Assembly (NCBI GenBank): GCA_963920525.1
Contig: OY986437.1
Coordinates: 195,629,511 to 195,693,510 of the forward strand
Source of the DNA: Dichetophora obliterata
Lineage: Eukaryota; Arthropoda; Insecta; Diptera; Sciomyzidae
Direction of reading: 5' to 3'
Length of the DNA stretch: 64,000 bases
The notes under the pieces are model-generated. The model did not search any database, was not told the DNA's origin, and was given only the letters and a program-made list of their open reading frames with translations. The position numbers and the translations under genes were made by a program. Shown piece by piece: positions 1 to 11,492 of this stretch (its first letter is position 1; every line of letters starts with the position of its first letter).

Positions 1-1325
1 TTTACCCTTGTTTCACAAACACTATTCAATACGTATTTTTAAATTAAAACATTTTTTTTACGAATTTTTTTCGTAATTTTCAGCCACGAATAGAATTCGA
101 GGAATGGACATAGTTTGGTACACATTACGAATATTTTATTCGTACTCGTTCAAAAACAAATGTATATTGTACGAATACAGTTACGAATGATCCTAATACC
201 TAGTCTCGAAAAAAACCTTCTGTTCAGCTTGGGTTTGTACCGCGGTTCTTTAGCGTATGGGACACGTACTCTTCCAGAAGGCTACGGTCACCTTGCAATT
301 ACACATTTCCTTAAATTCGGTAATTGCTCGACAAACCTGTCTGAACGATTTCAGTTAAAATTTCTAAACTACGATTTAAAATTATGAAGTTATTCCTACG
401 AGAAATTGACGAATGTTAAGGAATGATATCCCTTAGTAGTCGAAAATCATTCTTCGTAGCAACAGATAGCAAGGGGCATTTAATTCAATAACGGATATAA
501 ACTTTGACGATATGCAAATTTAAGTTTGAAAGTCATTGTAAACAAGTAGAAGACAAAGTACATACATATTATAGAAAAAATTAGTGTTTTCCCAAAAGTC
601 GGCTCGTTTTTCTATCATAAATATGATTTAATTTAGATTTTTTTTTTAATTTTTCCTAAATGATACCCAAAACAAATCTAATATACATGTACCTCTTTGT
701 TTATTTATTCATACGTTTTGAATTAAAAAAATATATTTTTAAATCATTCAGATAGTGGGTATGTTGCCATACTCGATTGTAGGAACTTGCAAGCTGTTCG
801 AATTGATTCATGTTAGAAAAAGAAATAAGTAAATTGGTGTCAATGCGGTGTGAGATCCGGTGAAAAATATCTCCCTTAGCATATGGGAAACATTTCAAGA
901 ATAGCGACAACTCAAATTTTTAATTCTTGCGAATGATATGGCTTTCGACCTCCTTAATCCAAATCTGAAAAAGTTTAGTCCTATCGAAATTGGTTTAGAA
1001 ATTAAAGGCTTCCAAAGTTAAGAAATGGCCAAACAATTTAGTTTGTTTTTTTCAGTTTTACAACAAACAAAAAAATATTGTTTAATATTAGAAAATTTTT
1101 GTATTTTTATTTTAAAAGTTGAAAACCGGGGCGCTCAATAGTAATGAATGCAATTTCATTTAAGGATATAGGCCTATCACATTATTTAATTTATTAAACT
1201 ATTCGGAATATTTGCTCCAGCAAAAAATTACTGAAATGTATTACTTAAAAAACAAATTAAAAAATTTTTTAAATATTTCGCACATGATACGAGAAAGATT
1301 TTTACACCATATTTAAAATATATTA
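1..1325. other. AT-rich stretch without a recognisable gene
   Basis: No open frame here resembles a known protein. The only link I see is that about 885-1035 resembles 22380-22500 (shared words such as GAAACATTTCAAGAATAGC), so part of this stretch belongs to a dispersed repeat of unknown type. Confidence 0.5.
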
Positions 1326-1710
1326 AGGTTTCTCATCTAAGCATGTAACTGACCTTTAAACATTGTTAACCTTGTGAACTTACATGCGCGTAAGCTATCT
1401 GTCAAAATTTGTATGGGCGTGTGCTTACATCATTTCCGAGCCTATTTTGTAATAAAGGACAAAATCTACGTGTGTGAATGAGGGTTGCCTTTGGCACTAA
1501 TCATCACATATTTAAAGTAGTTGAAGTAAATATGAACATGTTTTATTTATTTTTCTATGTTAATGAAGGTTTTTAAATGGTTTAAAATTTAAAAAAGTCA
1601 TAATGTTGTCACAGCCGCAGCCGCCATTTTGTCGACATTTACACTATTTACTTTATCGCTCATCAAAAGTTTAAATGCTATACATGTTTAAATGCTTAGA
1701 TGAGAACCCT
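1326..1710. mobile_element. TA-flanked MITE, 385 bp
   Basis: The left end AGGTTTCTCATCTAAGCAT and the right end ATGCTTAGATGAGAACCCT are inverted copies with one mismatch in 19 bases. TA flanks both ends. There is no coding capacity. The TA target suggests mobilisation by a Tc1/mariner-type enzyme; family membership is inferred only from ends and target. Confidence 0.75.
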
Positions 1711-2037
1711 TATTGAATTTTCTTATGTGTACAAGCGTGTGTCGACCGGTGCAAGATGTATATATGGAGGTGGAAGAAGTAGGTGACGTCTATCAAATCG
1801 GCACCGTTACAATGTCAAATTTTTTGTGCAAGTGATGCCACTTTCTATTATTTTCTTTTTTGTGGGACAAACACTTCGAGTGGGAGTTTTGAAGTCGGGA
1901 GAGAAGATTAAGTTACGAAACATCACAAGCAGCCAAATTTTAGATGTTTTTTTTTAGTAATAAAAATAAGTAAAGTAGATTGGTGGCCTTTTATTTTATT
2001 CAGTATACTGTATGTTAGCGAGTATACTAAACATATA

Positions 2038-3315
2038 CAGGGTCCGCCATCTAACGTTTTTTTTTCAACTAGTGCTTATTTCGTGAATGGTAACACTTAG
2101 CTCATGTCTGATTTGACAGATAATTAGTTTTATCCTTCCGCTGAACGAATATGGTGTACACGCTTGAACAACGCTGGGAAATATTGCGACATTACTTTGA
2201 AAATCATGGTAATGTTGCAAAATGTGTGCGAAAATTGCGTATGGATTTTGGAAGAAGAGAAGCACCGTCAGCTCCGTATGTTCGTTATCTTGTGAAAAAA
2301 GTGAAAGAAACTGGCATCCTCATCGATAAACCAAAGCGTGAAAAGCCAAAAGCAGTGCGTACACCCGAGAAGATTGCTGCGGTGGCAAAAAGTGTGCGTG
2401 AAGCGCCATCAACATCAAATTACCGTCGTTCTCAACAATTGAAAATTTCGGAGACATCATTGAGACGAATTTTGCATAAAGACCTTGGTCTGACGCCATA
2501 CAAAGTCCAATTGGCTCAGGAGTTGAAGCCAACTGACCATCCAATGCGTTTTCGCTTCGCTAAGTGGGCCTGCGATCGACTTACAGAAGATGCCGATTTT
2601 GAAGATGAAGCTCATTTTGATCTTGGCGGGTATGTAAACAAGCAAAATTGTCGCATTTGGGGCACAGAAAACCCGCACGCATACATTGAAAAGCCGCTGC
2701 ACCCAAAACGAGTCACTGTTTGGTGCGGATTTTGGTCCAGAGGCATAATTGGGCCATTTTTCTTCGAAAACGAGCAAGGAGTGGTCGTTACAGTCAATGG
2801 TGATCGTTATCGGGCCATGTTGAACGAATTTTTGTTCACAAAAATTGAAGAGGAGGATATTGGCAACATTTGGTTTCAACACGACGGCGCTACGTGCCAC
2901 ACAGCCGAAGCTACACTCGATGTTTTGCGCCCTGTTTTTGAAGATCGCATTATCAGCCGCGGAGTTGATGTCGTTTGGCCATCTTGGAGCTGCGATTTGA
3001 CACCGTTGGACTATTATTTGTGGGGTGCCCTCAAAGATAAGTGTTACGCGACAAGCCAGAGACAATTGACGCTTTAAAGGACAATATTCGTGAAGCCATT
3101 GGTGAAATACAGCTGCACACAATCGATAATGAGCTTAAAAATTGGACCGATCGTGTAGGCTACTGCATGGCCAGCCGAGGCAGCCATTTGAATGAAATTA
3201 TTTTTCAATTTTAGCCGGAAGGATTGTACTTTCAAATAAAAACAGAAATTTGAGAAAATATTCAGTAGTTTTTTTATAGAATTTTCAAAAAATAAAAGTT
3301 ATTTGGCGGACTCTT
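2038..3315 (+). mobile_element. Tc1/mariner/IS630-type transposon, 1278 bp
   Basis: The left end CAGGGTCCGCCATCTAACGT and the inverted right end AAGAGTCCGCCAAATAACTT match over about 20 bp and are flanked by TA (2036-2037 and 3316-3317), the canonical target of this superfamily. A single transposase gene fills the interior. Size, ends, target and gene all agree, so the element is complete in outline, but its gene is broken. Confidence 0.9.
2151..3214 (+). pseudogene. Tc1/mariner/IS630-type transposase, frameshifted
   Basis: The protein would cut and paste the surrounding TA-flanked element. It starts at ATG 2151 with an N-terminal helix-turn-helix region (MVYTLEQRWEILRHYF, then SETSLRRILHKDLGLTPYKV at about residues 102-121), followed by a DDE-type core: DEAHF, WFQHDGATCH and WPSWSCDLTPLDYYLWG. 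About six residues seem to be missing just before DEAHF, where relatives have a beta strand, so the first catalytic region is damaged. One base is lost near 3049, after KDKCYA. The reading then continues in another frame (LKDNIREAIGEIQLHTIDNE... to a stop at 3212-3214), recovering the expected C terminus. Second and third acidic positions are 36 residues apart, near the DD37D (maT) spacing; I do not assign a subfamily. Confidence 0.88.
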
Positions 3316-3640
3316 TATTAATATTTTTATTCCAAAAACATATGTTTTCCTTGCTCCAAGTACTATGGCAGATAGCACAGTTTTCGGCATATTTTTTATT
3401 TTTTTCCATCACAATATTTGCACAAAAAAATTACAAAATAAAAATATCACGTGTTTTTTTCCTCAAACCAATAGGATAAAGTATTAAAACATAGGATTTT
3501 TCATTGGATTTTCGATCAAAATATGGCAATATTGTTTTTTTTTTAAATTTTGACATTGCTACGGTGAAGATTTGATAGACGTCACCTACTTCTGCCACCT
3601 TCATAAATACATCTTGGACCGGTGCAGTGTGCATATCATA

Positions 3641-4868
3641 TTCACAAAATTAGTACCAACAATCGTAGTAAAAAGCATTATATAAGTTAAATTTTGTTTA
3701 TGTCCATTATACATTCCTTTATGCCTTTGATCCCCCCTAGAACAAATTCTGCGGACGCCCATGCAATCATCATTAAAACAGACAAAACGTAATTTTTCCA
3801 GCTAAAGAAATTTTTGCAGTTGTTAGAGATGTGTATTGTGAATTAATTTATGACAAAAAGTCGATTGCGGAAAATTTTGAGTTGTGACTGTTTTGCATTT
3901 AGTGTGCGATATGAAAATTATTATAATAAAAACTTAATTCCTTGATTCAAGATGGTGTAAATTCAGGGTTAAGCTTCGCTGATGGTACCCTTCAACCATG
4001 CCCAAGTTTAGTTTGCTCGGTCTTAGTTCCCAGAAAATCACTGTGAAAAACGCTATTTTCCTGTATTATTACAGCAATAAGTCGTCATCATTCAATTAAC
4101 TAAAAAATAATTCAACAATTGAAATATTGCAACATTCTCACAATGCAAATGCCTCACCAACAATAGGAACATCTAAAGTGACATAGCTTCAGCAATAGTT
4201 CAAATTCCACCCGCCAACAAATGAACGATCAGATACTTTGCATTGTATATAAGCATTGATGATTTTTCATTTTCGCTCCATCAATTACAAGACATCTAGA
4301 TTTTTCCAAAAACTAATAAAACATACAGAAACTTCCAAGACGATACACAGATTGTCAGTGAACTGGAAAAATTGATGGTGAGTTCAAAGTTAAACACAGA
4401 CACTTTTTATTCGGTGGGAAGCGCTCTGAGTTAATAAGAAAATGAAAAGCTTTTGACCTCAAAGAGAGTGATGCTTTGGACAAAGTTCTGGATTATTTTC
4501 ACAAAGTTTCTTCTAGAGCAGAGGCGGATTTAAGATTTGGCTCATTTTCTTTATCTTTATTTTATAAAAGCATCTTAGGAATATGTATACTGGATTACGT
4601 TATGATAGCTCCGAAAATTAGGGCAGTTTGGCTGTTTGGCTTACAGTCGTCAAGACTTAACGGTCACGTCTTACCTTTGTGGATAAAAGACGCGGACATC
4701 AACGTGAGAGAGGTGGAAGTTCAAGAGGGAATAACCAAGAATTGACTGCAACTCTTGCCGAGTGTAAACCGTCTTGCCGTGTGTGATAATGAAATTATCG
4801 TTATCATACATACACACACAGACGAACATACACATACGGACTTGGCTAAATCGACCCGGAAGGATATG
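3641..4868. other. Stretch without a recognisable gene
   Basis: No protein or RNA gene is recognised. About 3812-3865 resembles 29029-29085 (both around GCAGT.GTTA.AGA.GTGTATT), so it includes a dispersed repeat. A CACA-rich tract lies at 4809-4841. The 89-residue frame at 4476-4745 has no visible motif. Confidence 0.4.
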
Positions 4869-5102
4869 CCCAGTGGGCAAAAGCAGGTCTTTGAAGCGCT
4901 TCTAGCAGGCCATCATATGGATTTCTTAGCCCTTCCGTGCTCGTTTCTAAGCCCATAAACTTTTTTATATGAAACGAGAAAATTTTCTAGGCCTTCCTCT
5001 CTCGCGACTCTAAAGAAGCCTGCTAGAAGCCCTTTTTAGAATGTACATTAGAAAGAAAAGCAATATAAATATCAACTTGAAATAAAAAAACTTTTTACAA
5101 TT

Positions 5103-5167
5103 TACAGATTTGAACCAGCGTCCTCTCATCTGGCGGTCTGGTATCTTACCCACTCGTCCACCTCAGT
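5103..5167 (-). other. tRNA-Leu/Ser-like module inside the CCCAGTGGGC element
   Basis: Read on the minus strand this contains TGGACGAGTGGGTAAGA (box A-like), AGATGAGAGGACGC and GGTTCAAATCT (box B-like), in the order and spacing of a class II tRNA. No acceptor stem closes it, so it is not a tRNA gene. The same module sits at 61518-61582 in copy 2. A box B-like word on the plus strand (GGGTTCGCGACCC) lies just downstream at 5238. Confidence 0.5.
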
Positions 5168-5737
5168 TATTAACAAACTTCAGCTTATTTTGCATCATTA
5201 CAAGTGAAAGTAAGCTTTCGGGAGCGCGGGTTCGCGACCCAGCTCGGACAAAAAATAAATAATTTTTATTTGTATTTTTTTTTTAAAATCTAAATTTTTT
5301 TTTACAAATTTTTCTGTTCATTTAAAAATTTTATTGGAATGTTTTTGTAAATTTCTTCATACAAAAATAATAGAAAAGACTTAGAATTTTTCCAAATAAA
5401 AGTTTTCATATAATGAGATATGCAATGTGTTAGATTTCGGAGACCTGAGGCCGGATTCTGAAAGTCGCCTAGCTAAAGCTAAATCTCTATCGCTAAAATG
5501 CTTAAAAAAAAATTATTCGTTCAGTTCCTTAGCGATTTCCCTAAAATGCGATTCTGTGTTTCAAATCGCCTAGCTAAAAATTTTGGTTTTACTGCTCACC
5601 ACAGAAGGCGTTGTTTTAGCGATACTTATGTCAAAAATTTATTCAGTTATATTTTAAACATACAAATTTTCAAAAAATTATATAAATAAAAAGTCGATTA
5701 TACGAAATAGTTTCATTTTAAGAAATGCGGAGAGATT

Positions 5738-7048
5738 TTCGCGCAACAAACAAAGAGTAAGAAGGCGTTTGTTAAGGGATTCGACAGATCCTTTTGATAT
5801 GCCTGAAAGAAGGTTCGTGGAGCTTTTTCGCTTCAAAATAAACGTCTGCAAGGATTTCTTTTGAGAACTCGAACCATTTATGGAGGGCGGAAAATCAGTT
5901 TTATACCTACCTAAGCAATTACGGTTTTTAATTGCTTTGAGGTTTTTTGCTCAAGGTAAGTTTTAGCTGCTTCAATTAGAAATTTGTAATTGAAGTCGTT
6001 ACTTTTAGGAAGCTATCAAAGATCGGTGTCTCAAGACTCCAGTCTAAATGAGTCGCAAACTACAGTAAGCCGATGCATTTCTGAAGTGTCCTTTATTTTG
6101 GATAGGCACTTTTTAGTAAAATACATTAAATTTGCATCGACTGCACAGGAAATTCAGCGCATAAAGTCAAAGTAAGTCTTAGCTAAGTGTTATATTATTT
6201 AATCAGAAGTAATGTTTGGAATATGCATGTTGAGTTAATATTTCTGTGTTGTAACTGATCCCGATTCAGACTTCTTGGGTACATTTTCTTTAACATTAAC
6301 TTGTTTTAAACTTATTTTTGTATATTAAAGTAATATTGTTTAAATCCCTTATTCATAGGTTCTATGAAAAATCACAATTTCCTGGCGTTGTTGGGGCAAT
6401 CGATGGGAGTCATATAAAAATGAGGGCGCCATCAAGATATTTGGAGCATATTCATGTTTGCAGAAAAGGTGGTCATTCCATGAACTTGCTAGCGGTAAGA
6501 ATTCAATTTATTTTAAGGTAATATTTTGTTTCAAACACTACACTTTTTTAAACGTTAAGGTATGCAATAATGATCTAAAAATAACATATTGTAATGCAAG
6601 ATTTGGAGGCACAGCTCATGATGCATCAGTGTGGAGGGCAAGTGCCTTACGGCTAGAACTTGAGCAAAGATATGCTGATGGTGGTCGAAACTTTTGGCTT
6701 CTTGGTAATATTAAAAAATTATTATTTAAACACAAACATATGTATATAATACATTATCCCAAATAGGTAACAGCGGATACCCACAGCTGCCTCTTAAAAT
6801 CACGCTTTCGTTGCCTATCGAAAGAGCGTGTTTTATGCTACGAACCCCTAAAAGCTGGGAGAATTATCAACTCTTGCATCGTTTTGCATAGCATTGCTCT
6901 AATAAGAAATGGGATTGAAGATGACTTTAATCCTGACAACTCAGAAAATGATTTGGACAGTGAACCTGAAGATCATTTCGAAAATCAATTTTTATCAGCT
7001 GGAGTCATAGCAAGGCAAAAAGTAGTAGATAATTTTTTTAATAATTGA
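5738..7048 (+). pseudogene. PIF/Harbinger transposase, multi-exon, decayed
   Basis: This would be the DDE nuclease that works with the SANT partner encoded opposite. Exons read in order: RLLRDSTDPFDMPERRFVEL (about 5760-5820, then an in-frame stop after CKDFF), GSYQRSVSQDSSLNESQTTV (from about 6008), FPGVVGAIDGSHIKMRAP (about 6379-6432, first catalytic Asp), then FGGTAHDASVWRASAL (about 6602-6650, second Asp), and a C-terminal exon LKSRFRCLSKERVLCYEPL...VVDNFFNN ending at TGA 7046-7048. Introns have GTAAG-type donors. Between GNSGYPQLP and LLKSRFRCLS the segment that should hold the third catalytic acid is missing. With the stop, this copy cannot be functional. Confidence 0.87.
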
Positions 7049-7138
7049 GATATTATATTTAAGTTCTTTGCGATTTATCTTTCTATGTTTTGTTTATATG
7101 AATTTAAATATAAATATAATTTATAAATGTAAATAAAG

Positions 7139-9789
7139 TTAAATGACTTTTAACGATAACGTTGGCACTTCCGACACAACTGCTGTATTTTCCGTCAATA
7201 CTATTTCTTCGTCTTCTATAAACTGGAAGGAAAGAGTTTGAATTACTGAGAATTATAAATACAATAATTACTAGATAATTAGTTTTAATGATCTGTAAGC
7301 AGCTTAATCACTCAAGACTACTGAAGAAGGAAATGTAGCGATATCCGAAACAGGCTGTCTAGTCTGCTGTGTGATTGACTTTATACACAGTTGCTGTTGT
7401 TGTTGTTGTTGTCTTCTTAATAACTTACTTGATCTAAAGCTCGCAATCAAATTAATCTTAAATAATTACTAATAAAATTGCTCAAATAATTTTTAATAAA
7501 AATATTAATATACATATGTTTAAACTTTTTCAATAAAATATTTAGTGATCAGTTTGAACATCAACCAAACAAAAAGTCGACTAAAACAGTTTTTGAAAGT
7601 TTTTCTATGACCTTATTATTATGTTTATGTTAATTTTAATGATTTATATAAAAATTCTTAATGTTTGATAGTTTAAATCACTCTTGATTTTAAATACAAA
7701 TTCTAGTTGTTTGATAGTTTAAAATTGTTTATTGAGCTTTAGGTCAGGTTAGAACAATTAATTGCTCTAACGAACTTTTTCCAAAGAAACAACAATAACA
7801 ACATTTTAATATGAAATAGAAATCATCACTAGCTGATTTTATTGCAATTTCGGCCCTGCTAGAGGCTTCATCAGAAATCTTTGTGATGCCACGGTCGAGG
7901 ATTGAACCCGTGTTTTGATTGATTGAACTATATTTTCGTGTTGTTTTTTTCAAAATTGTTTTTTGTTTTCGTTTAACCCCCGCTTCCATCTCCTAGGTGG
8001 TGCTGTGGTCGATATTTTACGAACATTTTTATTTATGAACCCTTCTAGAGGGGAGGGGGGGGGGATTAAACCAAAAGCAAAAAATTTCGAAGCACTACAC
8101 GAACATATGGTGTAAATAAAAGGTTGATTTCTTTAGTGGTTCAGCCGTGATGGTCAAAAATACATACGCACCAACGTTAAGATTGTACCTTGAATTTTGT
8201 GAATTTTTTTCTCTAGGAATTTTTTACTATACATTTTTGTATAAAACATTTAATTGTGAGACCGTTTTGAGGTTACATCGGGTGCGAGAATTCCATTTCT
8301 GGATTCAGTTTTTCTCTAGCTGTGTACGTTTTTATACAACAATTTTTAAAAAAAGTTCCTAAAGAAAAAATTCACAGAATTGAAGGTGCGATAGGGTTAA
8401 GTGCACCCCTACCCTACATTTTTTTTTTTAATGGCTTTTCATGCTCAAACTGAAAATCGTTAAGACAACATTGGTTTCAAAAGCGACCCAGCCTAATGGA
8501 CATGCTAAACAAAATTTAAAACATCATCTTATTAACCCTATAGAATATTATTAAATGTTTTTACCTCAATTGTACTGCTTTCTTCAAATTTTGATTGAAA
8601 GAGTTCCGTTTCAGCAAATTTCCCAGAGGCTCTCTATAGTTAGTGAAAAATAAATATTAATGTTATCAAGCAAAAATAATTTAAACTAACATATTTGCAC
8701 TTGCCAAGGGATCAGTAACTGGGTATCCGACAACGCCTTCTTTGCGCATTACGCCTACAATTCGCTCGTCTAGCTCCGTAAGCTTCTTTGAGCTGCTAAT
8801 GATGCCACCTCCGGTTCTTTGCCTTGCTACTAATGAAAATAATTTATTTTAGCTATTTATCGTCGGCCTAGTGCACACTTGTTGTATCTCCATTTTTCAA
8901 AATTGTTCAGTACAGCGAAAATAAGTTTATTATATAAGTGAAGTATCCTTTACAATGGCATCAAAAAGTCAATTTCAAAATGTATGGAGATACAACAAGT
9001 GTGCACTAACTCAAAATTCCGAAATTTTTTTTTAATTAAAGAGAAAGAATCTGAGTATAAAAATTTGATATTTATTGCAAATTATCACTACAAACAGCTT
9101 TCCCATAAAAAACCAAAAGTTGTAAATTTTGAATTGTGTATGTTTTGTTGTTATAGCGCGATATATTACTATTGGACAATTTAAAAAAGCTGTAGGCTTC
9201 AAAATTCAAAATAAAAGTAAATATTATCATACACAATTACTGCATAAAATATGGAAAATTAGGTAAAAAGTTTGGGCTTCTCCTATATAATTATCAAACT
9301 GATAAACATTTAGTTAAAGCGTGTTGTGAACTTATAGAACAATGCAAACTTAAAGATGTTTGCACTTCCTTAGCATTTAGCCATTTGAATTCACAACTCA
9401 AAAAGAAAGTTACGAATTTGAACACTTTTACTAGTGGCTCCGATTAATTTAGTGATTTTAAAATGGTCTCACCAAAATAGTTGTTGGGTTAAAATACAAC
9501 AAAGTACCTAATAAATATTCATACAAAAATCCAATTACACAAATTCTTTACTTTTCCATGGCCTTACCTCATGTTAGCCCAACCTTTTTTCCAGCCTTCT
9601 GCATCTTTGCAAGCACCAGCAAGACTATTCAGAATCGTTAATAATTCTGTTAAATAAAAAATACTTGGAACTAAACACTATAGTTGGCGTGAACTCTTAC
9701 CTATCATGAGCAAACTCGCGGTGCTCCTCCAAATATTGAACTAATGCTAGTTTTTGTTCAATAGTAATCCTACGTGAATAACTTTCCAT
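7139..9789 (-). pseudogene. SANT/Myb-like second Harbinger protein, five exons
   Basis: In PIF/Harbinger elements a SANT/Myb-like protein helps the transposase reach the nucleus and bind its ends. Exon 1 starts at ATG 9789 (MESYSRRITIEQKLALVQYL). Exon 2 is near 9567-9645 (LLTILNSLAGACKDAEGW). Exon 3 ends near 8703 (RTGGGIISSSKKLTELDE...YPVTDPL), with a likely GC donor GGCAAGT. Exon 4 is 8565-8633 (RASGKFAETELFQSKFEE). Exon 5 is 7139-7222 (FIEDEEIVLTENTAVVSEVP...VI stop). Exons 3 to 5 join in phase, but exons 1 and 2 are out of phase by one base, so this copy is probably inactive. The terms resemble zeste-like or NAIF1-like insect annotations, which are usually this transposon protein. A MITE sits in the intron between exons 2 and 3. 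Confidence 0.78.
8871..9006. mobile_element. TA-flanked palindromic MITE, 136 bp
   Basis: The left end GTGCACACTTGTTGTATCTC and the right end GAGATACAACAAGTGTGCAC are perfect inverses (23 bp including the next bases). TA flanks both ends (8869-8870, 9007-9008). It lies in an intron of the Harbinger SANT gene. Confidence 0.85.
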
Positions 9790-9798
9790 TTTAATATA

Positions 9799-11492
9799 CA
9801 GTGTCAGACAAAACTAAAGCACGAAACTTACCTTTTAAGCATTTCATGAAATAAAATTTTAAAATAAGCTTTGAACTAATTGCCTTCTATTGAACCTAAA
9901 CAAATATACATTTAAGGTAATAAATCAAACAAAAATTAACATAATATTTCATTTAAAACAAAAATATTAAAACAAATATAGGATTATTACTAAAACTTCT
10001 GCGACAAAACTAAAGCACATTACATGGAAACACATGAAAAACTTAGTTTTTGCTAGTATTTGGTGTATATTTTAACATTTGGTATTAATATTTATATATT
10101 GTTTTTTAACACAGCTTGACATCTGCGAGGCATCGACTCTATTAAGGTATTTAAAACGTCTTTTGAAATACTTTTCCATGCCAATCCCGCTTGTGTGAAG
10201 AGAGAGTCCTTTCCCTTACAGTTTTCTCGTTAAATTTTCCTATCTACAATTTCCCATATATTCTCTATGGGATTGAGATCAGACGATTGAGTGGGCCAAT
10301 CCAACACATCAATTTTGCTTTCAGCAAACCATTCCTTCACACATTTGGCAGTGAGTTTGGGATCGGTAATCATGCTGAAAGATCCACTTCAACGGCATTT
10401 CTTCTTGCGCATGAGTTAACATAACATTTTCGAGAATATTCTTGTATATGAATCGATCCATTATGCCGTTGATCTTATGAATTGGGCCGACCCCATGACT
10501 GGAAAAGCATTCCCAGACCATGACGTAACCGCCGCCATGTTTCACAGAACCTGTAGAGTAACGTGGATTTAGGCGCTGCCCTTTTGGTCTGCGTACTAGC
10601 TTTAATCCGTCAGAACCTTTGATGTTAAACTTTGACTCATCTGAAAATAGTATGGTTCGCCATTTCGTAACAGTCCAGTTTACGTGGGCTCTTGCAAAAT
10701 CAATTCGTGCTCGACGATTTTTTTTAGAAATAAATGGCTTTTTCACGATCCTGTATGTTTGCAAGCCGCCGTCCACAGCTCGTCGTTGGATGGATCTAAG
10801 TGAAATATTCAAATGCAATTCATATTGAATAGATCTCGCTGGTATGAATGGATCTATTTTTATTATCCGAATAATTGCCTGGTCCTCACGTTTGGTTGTC
10901 TTTCATCACCTTCATGTGATGGAACTAAGGAACCAGTCGAACGAAAACGACTTATAGTTCGGGATATTACACAAAGGTGGACACAAAATTTTTTGGAATG
11001 CTTGTCACTGATTCGCCTTTTTTGAATTCGTTTAAAATCTTTTCTCTGAATGTAGCAGAATACTTATTGCTAGCCATTTAATTAATTTTTTTTTTAATAC
11101 ACAGTCTAACCCAGATAAATGATCACCAACGACCGAATTAATAGTAAAATTTGTTCAAGAGATGTTATTTAGCTTCACAAATAACTGGTTTTTATTCAAA
11201 CGGTACTTAAACTACTTATTGTTGTTACTTATTGTTAGAAATGAAGTCAAACTCTGAGTGACTGAGAACATGTGCTTTAGTTTTGTCGCCCCAAATTTCC
11301 GTATGTTGTAACATTCTTGTAAAAAAAATTTTATTTGCAATAAATAATTGCTTTTTGACGGTTTCTATGAACCAATCGGATATTTTTACATAAGTAATAA
11401 TATAAAAAAACATGGAAATACTACAATATTTTAACTCTTATGGAATAAAATGCTAACTACATGGGTTCGTGCTTTAGTTTTGTCCGATACTG
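9799..11492 (-). mobile_element. Tc1-like transposon with IR/DR ends, 1694 bp
   Basis: The outer ends CAGTGTCAGACAAAACTAAA and inverted CAGTATCGGACAAAACTAAA are flanked by TA (9797-9798, 11493-11494). A second pair of the core word GACAAAACTAAAGCAC lies inward at about 10002 and, inverted, at about 11272. Each terminal repeat therefore carries two direct binding-site copies, the IR/DR layout known from several Tc1-like transposons. It inserted just upstream of exon 1 of the Harbinger SANT gene. Confidence 0.92.
10105..11077 (-). pseudogene. Tc1-like transposase (DD34E type), frameshifted
   Basis: The enzyme would excise and reinsert the surrounding TA-flanked element. The start ATG is at 11077 (MASNKYSATFREKILNEFKK), but the frame soon breaks. 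The central frame 10818-10321 reads RTILFSDESKFNIKGSDG (first catalytic Asp), HGGGYVMVWECFSSHGVG and WIFQHD (second Asp). It shifts again there; the continuation in another frame gives LTAKCVKEWFAESKIDVLDW and SSDLNPIENIW, which carries the catalytic Glu, and then VDASQMSSCV near the C terminus. All three catalytic regions are recognisable. At least three frame changes or stops show that this copy is dead. Confidence 0.9.

Larger units (their letters stand above)
1728..3640. repeat. Outer inverted repeat flanking the mariner-like element
   Basis: About 95 bp at 1728-1822 returns in inverted orientation at 3545-3640; both contain the words GTAGGTGACGTCTATCAAAT and GACCGGTGCA/GACCGGTCCA. The mariner-like element at 2038-3315 lies between the arms. 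Either the transposon landed inside an older inverted-repeat element, or a flank was duplicated in inversion. The left arm lacks part of what follows in the right arm (3380-3540). Confidence 0.65.

Noticed and set aside
2457..3122. 221-aa open frame on the minus strand
   Set aside because: Lies wholly opposite the recognisable transposase reading at 2151-3214 and has no motif; a shadow frame.
1728..3640. Reading the outer inverted repeat as the mariner-like element's own terminal repeat
   Set aside because: The TA-flanked ends at 2038 and 3315 are a better match to the gene and superfamily; the outer arms lie 200-300 bp away and asymmetrically.
4476..4745. 89-aa open frame as a host gene
   Set aside because: No domain, no splice signals that extend it and no similarity that I recognise; length is within chance expectation.
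7139..9789. A host zeste/NAIF1-like regulatory gene
   Set aside because: It sits inside Harbinger terminal repeats, convergent to the transposase, and fits the second Harbinger gene.
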